Notes: generated by a model not told the origin, from the sequence alone. Shown: positions 44,666 through 58,464, numbered from the stretch's first letter. The stretch: 64,000 bases of DNA from Sipunculus nudus (GCA_026874595.1 CM049313.1:66220159-66284158); one strand, 5' to 3'. Numbers and translations: made by a program.

Positions 44666-46374
44666 GGGCCCAGGACTATATACACGACGCACAACAACCG
44701 TGGCACCATGTCACCTGTCAGGTAAACGGCACGTACATGTGGAGTAACCTCATTGTCCTCCGTGACGTAAAGACGAGAACTACAAAGATGGCAATATAGT
44801 CACAAGTTACGTCCCCGTGTAAACAAATGTGCTATTAATCCCCATAAAACACTAGAGCTCATTTCGGGGTTATTTAAACATTGATCACCCAAAAATTCAA
44901 TCATTCGTTCCTGATATCATTGCCGGCAATCCTAAAAACGTCATTTAAATCCGTTAATCACCTTTTAAGTGATGTTGCTAACAGCCAAGCAAACACACAA
45001 ACAAACAAACGCCACCAAAAACACGACCCCCGCCCCGCCGCTTGGCTGACAGTTAAACATTACAGTTAATATATATATATATTTATATATATATATATAT
45101 AAATATTTATACATAAACAAATAATATAAATATTTAAATTTATCAGAGCCGCTAGAGAAAGACCTTTCCTGTCATTCAAAAAGGTGTGAAAGTTAACAAG
45201 AAATAACAATAAAATGCATGGTAAATATATATTTAATTTGATTTACTGATTAGTATTGTTACAACTGTTGTGTTCATGTAATGGTTGTTGTTATTATTGA
45301 TGTTATTATTATTATTGTTATTAGTTTATTATTATTTTTATAATTATTATCATTATTATTATTATTATTATTATTATAAAATAAAAATAAATATCATTCA
45401 TCACATAATGTGTATGTTATCAAACTGCATCTCGGGACAAGGTCTACTTATGCAAAACACACTACAATGCTGAGAGTCAGCATCCCTCTCTCGTTATCCG
45501 GTCCATCTACGAATCAGGTTTAGTTTACAAATAAACAATTAACTACTTTAGGTTCCGCTTAAATATTGGCAACTTAGCCCAAGCAACAGATTCTACTTCC
45601 TTATACGTCCGCTAATTTAAAATTGTTCATCTGTTTGAGTGTAATGAACTAATTATCATGTACAATACTTCAGGTGTTGGACTGAGAGGTAGCTGCCACT
45701 CAGACATTTAATATTCCCCATTCAATATTAAACACGCCACACATTTAGCTGCAACTCGCTTCAATATGCTGGAGTGTAAAGAAATGATTGCGAAAGGGTA
45801 ATAATGAAATCTTAATTTCAACTACAAAACACCAGAAGCAAGTGAGAAATTTGAAATTAGTTAATTAATGGGAAATGAGAAAACCCATCCTTGATTGTTT
45901 ATGAACTATGAAAACAGGACTTTATTTATAGGTTTTCGTATTTCAAGGACAATATTGAAATTTAACTCTTTGCTGAGAGCGTCCAAATATATTTATCCAT
46001 GGTTTTTAGTCGTTTTTAAATGGCAAAATACAAGACCTCATTACTGTAGGATATATCATTTCATGCAAGTTAATATCAGATATAATTGAAATACATTCAA
46101 TACAAGTTGGAGACAAAGTAGGAAATTATCTATTCTGCATCACTCACATCATAACACAAGACCGTAAAGTGATCCGTCCCTGTGGGTTAGTTTTTCAAAG
46201 TTTGGTCACCTTTTAAAACATCACAAACGTCTGTAACATAAGCAGTAATCAGTAATTTCTTTTTTCATGATTCAATTTCATAATTTGTCAGGCAACTCAG
46301 GTATAAAAATAACATTATTTCATACTCATTTTTCTTTCGTTGGTGATCTTTTCTTATTTTATTTTCTTTTGTTC
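44666..46374. other. No gene; AT-rich with microsatellites
   Basis: Contains an AT-rich (ATATTTATAT) run at 45066-45105 and an interrupted (ATT)n run at about 45291-45377. Nothing else is recognised. Confidence 0.4.
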
Positions 46375-46555
46375 GAGGTTACCGCCACCATTATTTGTTG
46401 TTAGAATTACTAAGTGTATGTACATTATTCTATTCCGGTTTCGGACTTCGTGACCGGGCGATATCGTTCACTTTCTCTCATTTATCCAGCCTCGGTGAAT
46501 AATGCACCTGCAGATCCTGGGTGTTTAATCGTCCCCATTGCTTTGTCATACCCCT
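46375..46555 (-). repeat. SINE family A, copy 3 (3' half)
   Basis: GAGGTTACCGCC (46375-46386), TTCCGGTTTCGGACTTCGTG, ACCGGGCG and CTTTCTCTCATT align with 24364-24560 in the same orientation. The tRNA head is missing; the copy breaks off near 46555. Confidence 0.65.
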
Positions 46556-48504
46556 ATAAAAGTTGAATTTTTTTAAAGGTTTAAATTCAGATTTAATTAA
46601 AGTTTATTTTCAAAATTCGTGAATATTTTAATGTTTAAAAGCGTACAAAACCTACTATACCCGCGTCTGTATCAGTACAGCTCCTTTATGTCATTTATCC
46701 TACGTTCTTAATTTAGTTTTACATGCATTTTAATGTACAGTTTATCTGTCTGCAACCGCAAGGTTGCAGATGTCAAAGAGAAAGCCTAAATGTTTCAGAC
46801 CATTTTATAACTTGCGGTCTATATCGTATACTCACTGTATGGTGGTCAACAAAGGGTGTTCTCCTGTATAAAATTACATCATGAAAGGCAGGAACAATGC
46901 CACGATGGCCTTAAACGTTCTGATCTGTCGTTTATTCTGCTATCAATATCCATGAATAATCTACTGCGCTTTTAACCATGAATACTCAAGGGAAGACGCC
47001 ATAGAAGAAACGACAATCAAATATTAACGCCCTATGCTTACTGTAAGCTGTGAATACTCTTTGTTCAAGCCAGACACTTATTCAGCCCTACAGTAGGAAC
47101 AATGGTCCGCTACCCGCCTCTCTCATGCGGTTTATAATTACTAAGGTTTCATTGAAACATCTGCAAGGTACGGACCCAAAGCTCACTTGTGAATTGTTCG
47201 CATATGATAAAACTGTAAAAGCTAGAATAGTTTTATTTCATACAGGAACATTTTTGGTAACTTTTAGCTGATTACCAGAATATAAGGAGTTAAGGATTAA
47301 ATTTTCTATGATAACAAACAATTTGTAAATTTGAGATGTGTATATAAAGCAAAAATCTACAGCAAGAGGAAAAACCTTGCATGATCACAGAGATTTTATA
47401 GGACATACATGATGACTACATTTTTATTCTCTATTATACTGGTATAAACATACAGGCTGACCACACGTTAATAACTGCTAAGATCTGAAAATAAAACAAG
47501 GTCCCTCAAAAAGCATAATTAATGCAAAAATTACCATGCAACGTATTTTTTACCAAGAAATGAATATATGTAAGCAAAATTAAGCGAACAATGCAACCGA
47601 ACTTAAAGAATCAAACCTTATAATAATGAATTTATATGCAATTAATGCAATTACTATGACAAGCATATCTCTTAAGATTCAAAGACGTTTGAGCATTTTA
47701 ATTAATTAAATAAACCATACTAGTTTTTATAATCTGGGTTTTCAGTGATGACATCATGATTTATTTTACTGATTTTATTCTTATTTTGATCATCGTTCAA
47801 TTTACAGATAAAGAATCAGCTAAGTAAGAATGTAAGCAAAGCATACAAATAACGTTAAAAATGAAATGTTTTGATTATTTATTGGCTGACAAAGATTAAT
47901 GTCTCATCAAAATGAAAATAAATTTTGTAAAATATTAGAACCTTTATGAAAGACCCAGTTCGGGAAACTTCTTTAGATTCATACAATACAGAGATAAAAC
48001 AATCCTAATTCTCAGAATATAAAAACTGGTCTGATGGCTGCAGTTTGGATGATATGAAGGTAAAACTGAAACAATATTTACACACACTCCAGACTGTTAA
48101 GACCTGAAAAGATAAGATCAGATCAGGCCTAATAAACAACACAATTATTCAAGATGGGCAATCCGTGTGGTTTCTGGAATACACAATTATAAAAGAATAA
48201 TTAAAGAAAAAACCTGCAAACATATTTAATGAATGATGTGTAAATATAAGATTTTGTCACCTGTTCAGATACTCTTGCTTTACTAATTAAAAGTAAAACT
48301 GAGAGCAAACTGATTAGACCAATTCAATACCCAATGTGAAGAACCGAGGGAAACTAACCAGCTGGTGACAAAAATACGTGCATTTTCTAATGAGCCAAAA
48401 CACACGAACACGCACATTACATCACCAGAAATGTAGATTGAGCCGCCAGGAGTATCTGTCCAGATATTGCTCAGAACAGCTGCTTGTGTTTTTAGACAGA
48501 CGGA
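46556..48504. other. No recognised feature
   Basis: AT-rich. Two similar blocks (GACTGTTAAGACCTGAAAA at about 48091, and a TAACTGCTAAGATCTGAAAA version at about 47470) hint that this stretch is the body of the element whose end lies at 48505-48542. Confidence 0.35.
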
Positions 48505-48542
48505 CGCCGCCGCATGGCTATAGCTTACAGGTGAGCTAAAAA
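48505..48542 (+). repeat. 3' end of a family D-like element
   Basis: GGACGCCGCCGCATGGCTATAG then CTTACAGGTGAGCTAAAAA. The GCTATAGCT...GAGCTAAAAA terminal hairpin and preceding GGAC motif are like those of copies A-C. Confidence 0.5.
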
Positions 48543-51443
48543 GGTTTTATACCAGTGACCACAGACACACCTCTTTTGGCAGCATTGAAAATAACATTGA
48601 ATTATACAAATGAAAGATTAACATTTAAATGTTAAATTAATGGTTATATAAAAGGATAGCTCAGTCTGCCAGAACAAAGGCGGATTCGGTCAGGTGACAA
48701 ATTTGCATGTGCATCCATTCGGAAATTTACACATCTACTATCTCTTTATATACTCGTGACTTTTGACAAAATGATAAAGGACTTCCCATCGATAAAAGGA
48801 TCGTCTTACAAAACACATAATATGATGATCTATATAACTCTGATCCTTAACAACATTTCATTAAATCAAAATGGAGTAAATCTGCTAGCAGACAAGCCAA
48901 ACTACCAAACAACCAAAACGAAAACCTAATACACCCTTAATACATGATACATAGGCCACACAACTGCTATATAGCGTTGATTTTATGTAAGTCGGTCCAT
49001 ACACAATAGTCATCTATATCAGTATAAGTTTTAAAGATCTGGGTTTACATTAAGATGTTTAATTTTTTTTGTTTAAGGGCGGCGACTATGACGTTTGATG
49101 GCAGTCTGTATTGCCTGAAAAGAAGATAACATATACAGCATAGTTTAGCGGTTTGATATGTGGAGCCTTAACAATCACAGTGACATATAAACCGTCACAG
49201 TATTCTCAGGGTAGTGATCGGGTACGAGGCAGAATGCACTTAACAAGTCAGATACGAGTCTTCAGCCGACCATGACCTGGAATCATGTCCTACGCAGTCA
49301 TTAATCTCAACATAATAGTAAACTGGATTGGTACTCTGCACCTTAATGGCACCGCTGAGATCAGACGGTCATTTCTCCCGTTAAACATAAGTAACCTTAT
49401 CACTGATAAATGCTATAACTCAGTCTCCATTAAAATGACTGACTCCGCAGGGAACAAGGTATCGACTTTCAAGGAAACTTATTAATGGAAGCAGCCCTAA
49501 TGTACAGAAGCTATCTTGTGAATACAGAATATACTGAATGCAAATCAAAATAAATAAAGATTACCAAATCTTCCTCTTTATGCTTCTTGGCATTGAAGGT
49601 CTCAATCATTTTCTGAAGCTTTTACTGATCTCTGTTTCTTTTCCTCAGAGGTGCATTTCTTTTTGCAAACTTAGGAGTGGGGGAGGCCCTGAAATAGCAA
49701 ACGGCGTAATTTGCTTGGCGGAATATCTTTCATCTTTTCTGCTGGGACGGTGATACCATATTCTATTCACCCCATGTTTTGCCAATTAAGGGAATGTCAT
49801 TTTTAATCAAAGTTACAAGTTCCCATAGGTACCCTTGATAATTTCAAGAAAAATATAATTTCCGGGTTTAATGGAATTCCATGTTGCAGAAAACGTAAAT
49901 TATATTATTAAGTACAATAATAAGAAACGACATGCGACAGTGTCGTGTCAGAAAATTATAAAAACGTATACAAGCAAAACATAACCGACTGCCCGTTTAT
50001 TATAATTTCTGAAAGAGTGCATTACACTTGTATTTAATGAAACAAGTAACACTGTCAAAATTTGGGATTAAAAGACATTGGCGGTCGCATTGTTGTAACT
50101 ATAGCCAAAATGTGTTTCAAGATCTTTTAGTTGATAATGGCAGATATATATTCGGACCATTATTAGTAACTATGCTTTAGAAGTTGCTAGTAATACATAA
50201 TAAAGTTATAGCAATTTGATTGAAAAAACGCATTTTTCTATTTTTGTTTTGCAAATTGACGTAGTTCTGCAATCTAATACTTATAAAAGGAATTCGGTTC
50301 ACGTTTGTTCGCAATGTTCTCTAAAATCGCGTTGTGTACAATATTGTGCCATACATCATTTGGAAGGTTATTATCCCCGCAGTGACAAAGGCGATATGAA
50401 AATAAATAATTTTTAATGTATACATATAATGTTGAGTCATTTTTTCCGTTTTTTTTTACCGAGCACAGCCGAACTGCCTTCGGCAATCACCGGAATGCGT
50501 GCATCGTGGTCACTTAACCTCTAACACTAAGGACTATGTGACTAACGCTTGCTTTCAATGAGGGATTTGACCCACGTGGGTGGTCAGTAAAAGAGAAAAA
50601 CACATGTTTCTCGCTTTATTAAATGGAGAGTTCAACCCAGCAGGATTAATGACAAAACCTAATTCAAGGTCCCAATTTCAGGAACAGGCCTGGGGTTGGG
50701 TGGTGGCGGGGGTTTCAGGCCTCGAAATTTGTCTGATACGATGAAAAAAGGGTGGCGGTGGTTGAAAATGGGATACGGACCCACTGCATGGAGTCCCGCT
50801 GGGTCCGCTTCTGCTACTTACGATGTATGCATATTTCTGTTTCCTGCTTCAGGAACAGTTTCCTTGTAACGTACATTTAATTAATCTTTCATGTGTCCCT
50901 CACATCAACCTATTCTTTATACGTCAAACGATAGAAACCAGTCAAATATCAACGAAACACTGTATGCCTCCGCGTTTCATTCCGGTTCGCAATGTAAACC
51001 ATCACTGACAAGGTCTTCAAGGTAAACATACCGGGTATGATTTTTGCCACGAGCACAGCGCCACAAAATAACAGTAAAAAATATTTGTACATATCGTATT
51101 CCGAGAGTATCCCTCAAGAAATCTATATTTTCTTTTAATTTTAATAATAAAAAATGAGCCAACATTCAATATCTCAGTAAATATATCTCCTAAACCCCGG
51201 TAAAAAGCCCGGTATACCAGGTTTATCAGCTAGTTCTTAATACAACTCAATCAACAACACATTTTTATAATATATGGCGTTAATATATTTGGTGACTTAT
51301 AATGGCTGTAACAAGTTTTGGACTAGCTTCTTCAAACCAAACGAAGTTTGAAACGTGTAAGACTACTATTAGTGTAACATATTTATCTTCATGTTATGAA
51401 ATCAATATCAAACGTTTAAAAATATAAAATATTTAAAAAAATC
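48543..51443. other. No recognised gene
   Basis: Mostly AT-rich. The minus strand at 49565-49612 is a 16-codon open segment between AG and GT sites (MIETFNAKKHKEEDL), too short to call. The 50460-50830 part is less AT-rich but shows no domain. Confidence 0.3.
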
Positions 51444-51756
51444 TGCATTCTAATGAATGCAAGCCTCTGCATCCCCTGTTGTGGGATGCTACCCTGAAAA
51501 GTGTGGGCATTTACCTATTCGGCCCACATTTTCAGGTTCATTCGTGCATAAATGATTGTACATTTATGAATATACCTAGATGACGTTTCTAAATCCAGAT
51601 CATGTGCCGGATCTACGCCAAAATCTAATTGATTCTTCAACTGCACATTCCCCGAACATTTCACGAGGTTTACGTTCATGATTGCGTGCGTAATGTTGTG
51701 AACAAACACACACACACATAAACACGCGCGATGAAGGGATGAAGGCATACCATCCG
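51444..51756 (-). repeat. Dispersed repeat family C, copy 3
   Basis: TGCATTCTAATGAATGCAAG, CTATTCGGCCCACA, TTCATTCGTGCATAAATGA, TGCCGGATCTACGCC and ATGTTGTGAACAAACACACA are shared with copy 2. It ends at a GAAGGCATACC block. A short CA run lies at about 51705-51717. Confidence 0.6.
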
Positions 51757-52982
51757 TAATTACTCATTTTCCACTCCTTCCTCACGGTATGCCACGACGA
51801 TCGATTTAGATGGTATAGGTTCATAAACAGCCGTTACGGGTAAGAATTTATAAATTCATTTTGTTGGCACCTTATACCTAGCCTTGATTTCATGCGTCAG
51901 TTACACATTATTATCATGGCGATGGGGTAGCCATGGTAACCTTGTCTTGAATGTTATTGTCTGAAAATGTTAAGTGTCTGAACATTAAATTAACATTATA
52001 TTAACATGTCTGCTGAAGTAAAAAATTGTATGAACATATGCTTCCTTCCATTTAATATAGCATTAGTCACCTTTTCGTCGGTATAAGTATTTTCTATGTC
52101 GGCAGGTTCCGGTGTATCATCAATTTAGTTTAATTGCATTTCTTACACACTTTCCTGCTGTCATTAATCCTAATATGGGCAAAATAAACCATTTCATTCT
52201 CTTGTTTCCACACCTGGCATGTAAATTGAATTGCAAAGAGGGAGTATAAATAACATTTGAATAATATAACATATTAAAGCATATTTTATAGGGACTCATT
52301 AGGTGACGAAAAGTGTATTATTGTACATAGTATATTGTGTTATGTGAACGGATTTATGGTTAGTGTATATGAACAAACCCCGGATTTCTGGTGCAAGAGT
52401 TTTAAGTTACATCAATAGTATATTTACGTCGATCCAATTTACCAACACTCTCGGCCAATTAAGACCGGAAGTGCATTAGTACTTGAATACCTTGCTACCT
52501 GAAAATGGATGCAAGAAAATGGATACCTATACATGTACATTGTATTAAGTTTGCCGTTGTCTTATAAAGATTCATATTTTGCGTATTCCCAATATCGAAC
52601 CCGACGGCAAGTTCGGCAACTGAAAGAAAAACAATGAAACTCCTTCTTCTGTTCATGATATTGTTAGAGACTAAGTGATTTCCGTGAATCATAGACTGTG
52701 TTTAAGCACCAAGTTACGTACATGCACGATATAACCCCACATGAACACAAAGTACAAACATTTGTACTCTCAGGTATAAATTAATTCCCAATACATAAGT
52801 AAATTTCTACAAGTGAATGGAGTATAAGTATTTAGTATATATTTGTCATGGACCAGTTTGAACTCGAATTTATAATGTGTGAATTGAAATATTACCTCTG
52901 AGGCTTTCGGTTAAAACAACACTTTTACCGGGCAGTCAATGGTGACTGAACCAATGGCTGCTCTAATTAATTAATTAACGAG
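51757..52982. other. No recognised feature
   Basis: AT-rich DNA without gene-like structure. Confidence 0.35.
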
Positions 52983-53625
52983 TGGCCCATGGGCAATGAA
53001 GCTCAGCTGAATTTGACATAGAGGCGATGAATGTTTTATGTCATGATCTACTTGAAAATATTTATTCAGGAACCTTGAACAATGGCTACCGATATAATGA
53101 ATTCCAGAATGTTCAAATTCATATTTTTTGCCCATATTACTTAGAAAATAGATAACAACGACCTTATTTAAGGCTTCCAAGAAGATTTCACCATGAACTA
53201 CCTCGCTGCTAAGTTCAAAGTTTCCACATAAACTGCTACAACTTGTGTCAATCTGACTTACAAGATGTTCTATCGTACCGATTACACATAGGTCACAGTG
53301 ACCTTATTTCGAATGGAGACATTACAATGCTGTTAGAAGTTTCTAGGTTTAACGGTTAGAGTTTGTGCTCTGTTAACGTCCAGACTGCTTCATTTGAAAC
53401 TCCCAAAAGATAGACAAAAATGCGTAATAAATAGAAAAATTATAGGTGGCACCACCAGTCTTAAGGAACTGATGAAAAGGGCAATGATCAATACGCAGGG
53501 GCAAAATCATGGCAATCGATGTGATAATTATTGACATCCTGGAGTCTTGTATATCTTTTTATAATTTTTCAGGGACGCACAAACTGGGATGCACATACTC
53601 GGAGAGTACAGGTATTATTATTAGG
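52983..53625 (+). mobile_element. Core-repeat element (family D), copy D, 3' truncated
   Basis: It begins TGGCCCATGGGCAATGAAGC with AGCTCAGCTGA at 53000-53010. It contains AGGTCACAGTGACCT (53290-53304), the AGAAGTTTCTAGGTTTAACGGTT block and a GTGGCACCACCAGTCTTAAGG block like copy B. The GGAC-rich spacer and the terminal hairpin are missing. Confidence 0.65.
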
Positions 53626-53969
53626 GTAAGTTAAAGTGCTTATTTCATTATCTCAAACGAACAGTAGAAGTCAGTCAGAGCATTGTAAAAAATATTCTAT
53701 AGATTTAACACATTTAACACAAAACGGCTGTGGGTTTCTCAGCGTTAAAGCGATGTAGCAGGGTTAGCCAGAGATCGAGGTCAGATCATGCGAGCCACTC
53801 ACATAAGAAATTCATAATGGCCTGACGGGACCGGAATCCTGCAGGAAATAATTTCTCCCCCTCCCTTCCCCCACCCCCTTCCAGAGGAGACATTTTGTTC
53901 ATTTTGTACATGATAATTTGAAAATTTCCATTTCAAATTGCTTTTCAAGAGTAATTGTATAAGACAGGG

Positions 53970-54090
53970 ATTCTGACTTGGACTCGAGTTTCAAATGATA
54001 TATGGACTCGAATAAGGTAGACTTAGACATGAATCTCGAGGACTCGGATTTGAACTCAGACTCGGATGGTTCGGACTTGACTACATTACT
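53970..54090. repeat. Degenerate GGACTCG(A/G)(A/G) tandem block
   Basis: Recurring GACTTGGACTCGAG, GGACTCGAATA, GACTCGGATTTGAACTC and GGACTTGAC motifs, as at 12150 and 27838. Confidence 0.5.
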
Positions 54091-54179
54091 GCAGCCATCA
54101 TTCGTCGTCAGTCGTCTGTATAGGATATTAAGGGAACGCGATAACTGTTGAAGGGCCCTTTATTTGTTTCATGAAATTT

Positions 54180-54520
54180 AAAACGCAATTTGTTCCTACA
54201 AAATTCTCGGACGAGTTCGAAAACTGATGACCTTGACCATAAACTACGAGGTTAAATCTGCCGAAATGTAAAATTTTTGTGAACCCCATAACTTTGAAGT
54301 TTTGTATATTTTGTCCACGCATTTTACACACGAGTTTTTTTTCAACCATGTTCTTGGAGGGACTAGTGAACTTGACCTTCAATATCAGATATGCCATACT
54401 GTAAAATCAATGTGAACCCCATAAATGGTGAAGTATTACAGATTTTGTCCTCACATTTTACCAAGAACTTGTTTCAATCAAATTCACGGACAAGTTCAAA
54501 AACTTCAAGGTCAAATCTGG
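54180..54520. repeat. About 135-bp tandem repeat, three partial units
   Basis: GAACCCCATAA (54281 and 54414) and CGGACGAGTTC / GGGACTAGTGAAC / CGGACAAGTTC (about 54208, 54352, 54484) recur with a period of 133-140 bases. A further 89-codon frame across it is repeat-derived. Confidence 0.5.
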
Positions 54521-55067
54521 GGATTTATTTGTTTTCTGAAACGCCATTTCTCTAGCATTAATCATATTTTTGTATCATACATTTGGGGATGCACCTGCAA
54601 AAAAAAGCCCTTTTAGTTATAAATCGCGTTTATATTAAGCAGGTAGGGATTTAAATTAAATGAGTTCATCCTATACTTTACGATATCAGATTTCCCCAAG
54701 AAACCATGTTTATTTAGGTTTATTTTAAAAGAGTATAAACATAGATAATTTGTCAATAATAATGTTTAAATAATGAATGCTATTTTTTCAGATATTTACT
54801 ATTTCACATTTTATTTTGAGAAACATATCAAAAGTTCTAAGCATAAACATATGTTATAACTTAACCGACAGGGGTTTAATTGAAAGTGCAAGGGAAGCTA
54901 TGAAATGAAGATAAGGATATTACAACCATGGTAATATAAAACCGGTTTAAAAATTTATAGTAGTAAACATGAAAATGTACAGCTTGAAAATTTTCCCCGA
55001 CGGAGGGAATGGTTGTCTCTGTCGCAGAGATACTTTCAACTTAATTTGAATAATTTCATCCCCGTAT

Positions 55068-55359
55068 TCAGTTTAACGATGCTTTGTTGTCCAGAATCCT
55101 TGAATTTTTTAATTTATCCAAGCTCCTCCCGGGGGATAGGATGTTCTTAAGTGAGGAACCTATAGCTATATATAGCTGATGCCATTTGCTTTCATGTTCC
55201 ATGATGATCACCTTTTTATTAAGTTCGGCAGCAGAACGGCCCAGTGCAGCTTTTGTTTCTTTCATCACGAAATTGAGTAAACACTGGTTAATGTTGAGAT
55301 CAAACCACAACAAACACTTCTTATATAAATTATTCAACTGGTTCCCATGTTGACAGCAA
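55068..55359 (-). CDS. Candidate terminal exon, helix-rich protein of unknown function
   Basis: About 97 codons run open on the minus strand after an AG (rc CCTTGAG|CGACATAC) to a TAA at 55068-55070. The translation is amphipathic and helix-rich (NQLNNLYKKCLLWFDLNINQ, MKETKAALGRSAAELNKK, MEHESKWHQLYIAIGSSLK) with well-spaced Trp and charged residues. This is unlike the low-complexity frames elsewhere in the window. No family is recognised. The acceptor has a weak pyrimidine tract and there is no ATG at the start, so it would be an internal or last exon, or a decayed gene fragment. It lies on the same strand as the 58465-58705 candidate, but a link is not shown. Confidence 0.4.
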
Positions 55360-58300
55360 AGTTCGTATGTCGCTCAAGGCAAACCCATGTGTACACAGCA
55401 TAACTCAATTTGCGTTGTTGGTTTTTAGTTTGACAGGCTCAGCAACGTTACATTGAATAAAAGACAAGCAAGATGCCTTGATCACAGCAGGCTCTCTCAA
55501 GGGCTAGCTTTGTTAGCTTTGTTTTCCCAAGAGAATATTTGGGAATTATCTTTCTAACTTGTTTACATTAAACTTTGTTTTTTTTTTATTAATTGCATTC
55601 GTAAATCACGCCTTGATTGTGTGTTATTGTAAATTTATTCATAGGTGCTAAATTTAACAGACGAAGTACCAATGGTTTGAGAAAACAGACTTTTCCGCCT
55701 TTCGGTGAACCTTCTTACGTTCCACATATTAAGTCTGAATAATTTTATAAATACTTTTGACAAATCAAATCAGATCGTTTATTTTTTTTTTAATTTGAGA
55801 AAAATTATAAAAAACGAATAGATATAAAAATAAATGTAAAGCAATGTTGAATGAAGTTAGCGAAGCATGATAAAATAATTGAAAGGGAACGGTTTTCATG
55901 ACAACTATCACGAAAATACTATTTCATAAATCCCTACTTTTAATAACATGTAGATAGGACATATTTTATCAGTTTATGTACTATATCATAAGATTGTTAG
56001 ATAACTACTTCATAATATAACTTATAAGATTATATAAGTTGACAATACCAAACAGGCCTGTACTGAAGTGACTCAGACTATTTAAGATATATTTGCAAAA
56101 TCAGTTGTATATCAATGTTTAATCAGAGGGGATTCTAAGTGTAATGCATATTCAGAGGACTTTTATACCTATTCTGTGAAAAGATTAGGTGAGTGATTAC
56201 TATGCATTGCATGTTCCTATTAATTGCTTTGCTACCTTGCACGCGCGAAAAGCTCGTCCGCTCGTTTGTAATCCCAAAATCTTGGGTATCAGTGTAAGAT
56301 TTGCCAAGTTGGTCAGAAAGCCAAGTTGGTGACTTAATGTACGTATTAATCTTAAATGGCTGTGTCTTTCAAGGAATCACGATGGTAATATGCCATTGCC
56401 GCTCCCCATTCCATAAATTACATGCAGCTTAAAATTTTATTCTTCGCCCTTACCGTTTCAACAAAGCACACGATAACCAAAACTGTTCTCACCAAAAAGA
56501 ATGCTGTTGTGATATCAAATAGTTTTTGTAAGTATATCTTTGTAAAAAATAAGTTGTAAACGTCACCTTCAGCTGTAAAAACTGTAATGGTTGAATATGT
56601 TTCGAAATTGTTTGTCGTTTCAAAGGAAATAAAAATCCAATTTACACCTTTTTTGGCGTACCTTTATGGACGGCCTTTCACAAAAGATGTATGGAACTAA
56701 ACTTACGAATACCCGTATTTGTTAAAATAACCCTATCCTGTCAGGTACTTTTTCCAGTACCTCAAAGTGAACTGAATCTAGCTGCTTATATTCTAGGCCA
56801 TATAATCGTTTTTATAATACAGCTTGTATATTATCTTTGTGCCTGTTTTGTATTCTTAATGGAGGAATATAAAAATTAACAAAGCCTGTCTTCTTAAAAA
56901 TTTTCAATCTCTCTAAAATCTCGGTAGTTTCAGGACACCACAAATGTATTCTGCCAATCAACTTAAACCTTTAAATACCATGGCGTGTGCATATTTTGTA
57001 TTTCTTTCCGTTTTCCATTCATAATGGTCTTTCAGATTCTCTCGCATTTTTGTGTTTATCAAAGGTCCACTTTTCGTCCTTCTGATCCACATTCCCTATA
57101 AAATTTATCTTCTGATAAACTTGTTTGAGATAATTCATATAATCATATATTTAAAAAATGACCAATTATAGGTCAGAAAATAAATAGGTTGAATTTACAG
57201 CTTTCTGCATGTATACCAGTTTTGTATTTTTTACTCCTGTTACAAATTTATCAAATGTCAAGAGACAATAATATGTTGAACAGTTTGACCAGGTTACAGA
57301 GAAATGAACATGAATTATACAGATGTGAAAGTGAAATCAGCAAGGTTTGTTACAAAGAAGACGTATAGCCGTGCCAGGCCCAGGTGGACGTGACACACAT
57401 ACTTGTCAGTTTCAGGCCCCTGGATATAATACACACCTGCACGCACCAGGACAAAAAAAATTGTTTAATTTCAATCGACAAAATAAAATATTGTTAATAC
57501 GTTATAAAACGGTCTATAATAAACTAGTTTACATAAATAATAACTGCGTGTGGAATTTCTACAGCTGTTGAAGATTGAAAGGTGTTGTTAGAGAAATTTT
57601 TTTAGTGGTGGTACTAAAAGGGTTACCGGTCCCTCCCTTTTTCTGTTATAAAAAACATACCGTTTTACAGATTTAATCATCTTTTTATTTCGTGTAAGCC
57701 CGAGACTATCTACTTATAGAAGCTGTAAAAGAGTATGACTGTAAGAGAAGGATGCATTGTTTTTCAGCATTAGTGCCACGTACATTGTCATACATACGTC
57801 ATCCACCATGATAAACTGCAAATATAGTCATATGGAGGTCTTAGCAGGCATCCATATAACCTAGCTGAAGGCAAGCAACGTAATAGGTAACCCTCGACAC
57901 AGGCACCGGACGTGTAAATTCAGAATAAGTCAGTAGTTTTTTTTTAAATATAAAAAATATATATGGATCCTTCGAGTAACCTATGTATACACAACGCACT
58001 TATCTTCACCCGGTACCTGTCAGTACGTCAGATGGCTATATATGACCCTCATTATATAGTCTGTGCCTCTTAAGCTTTATGTATAATCAATAATAATATT
58101 ATCACAATGACGACGCGACAAAACTAATTTACATTTTTTAAATAATTAAAAATATATTCATAGGAACATAATATAAATGGTTAAAATAGTTTTGATAGAA
58201 GACCAATTGTCATCGCAGTCATTATGAGTGCAGATGCGTCAGATTGTCGCATATTTTGACAGGGTTTAGATCGGCCGTGAAAACTGAATCGATTACTACT

Positions 58301-58464
58301 GTGATTCTGTGAATATTTTGCTTTCTTTTGGGTTTACAGTATCTCACTCTTTATATATATCAGCTTTCATCATGTTCCACCCAAACAGATCGAAGAAGCC
58401 GCCAACGTGTTGTTTACTTTCAAGGGGCATTCTCAATGATGATAAAAACGTTTAATGATAAATA
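55360..58464. other. No recognised feature
   Basis: AT-rich; no repeat family or domain recognised. If the two flanking minus-strand candidate exons belong to one gene, this would be intron. Confidence 0.3.

Noticed and set aside
49565-49612. Minus-strand 16-codon segment (MIETFNAKKHKEEDL) between AG and GT sites
   Set aside because: Too short to separate from chance; the sequence just upstream in the same frame has a stop.
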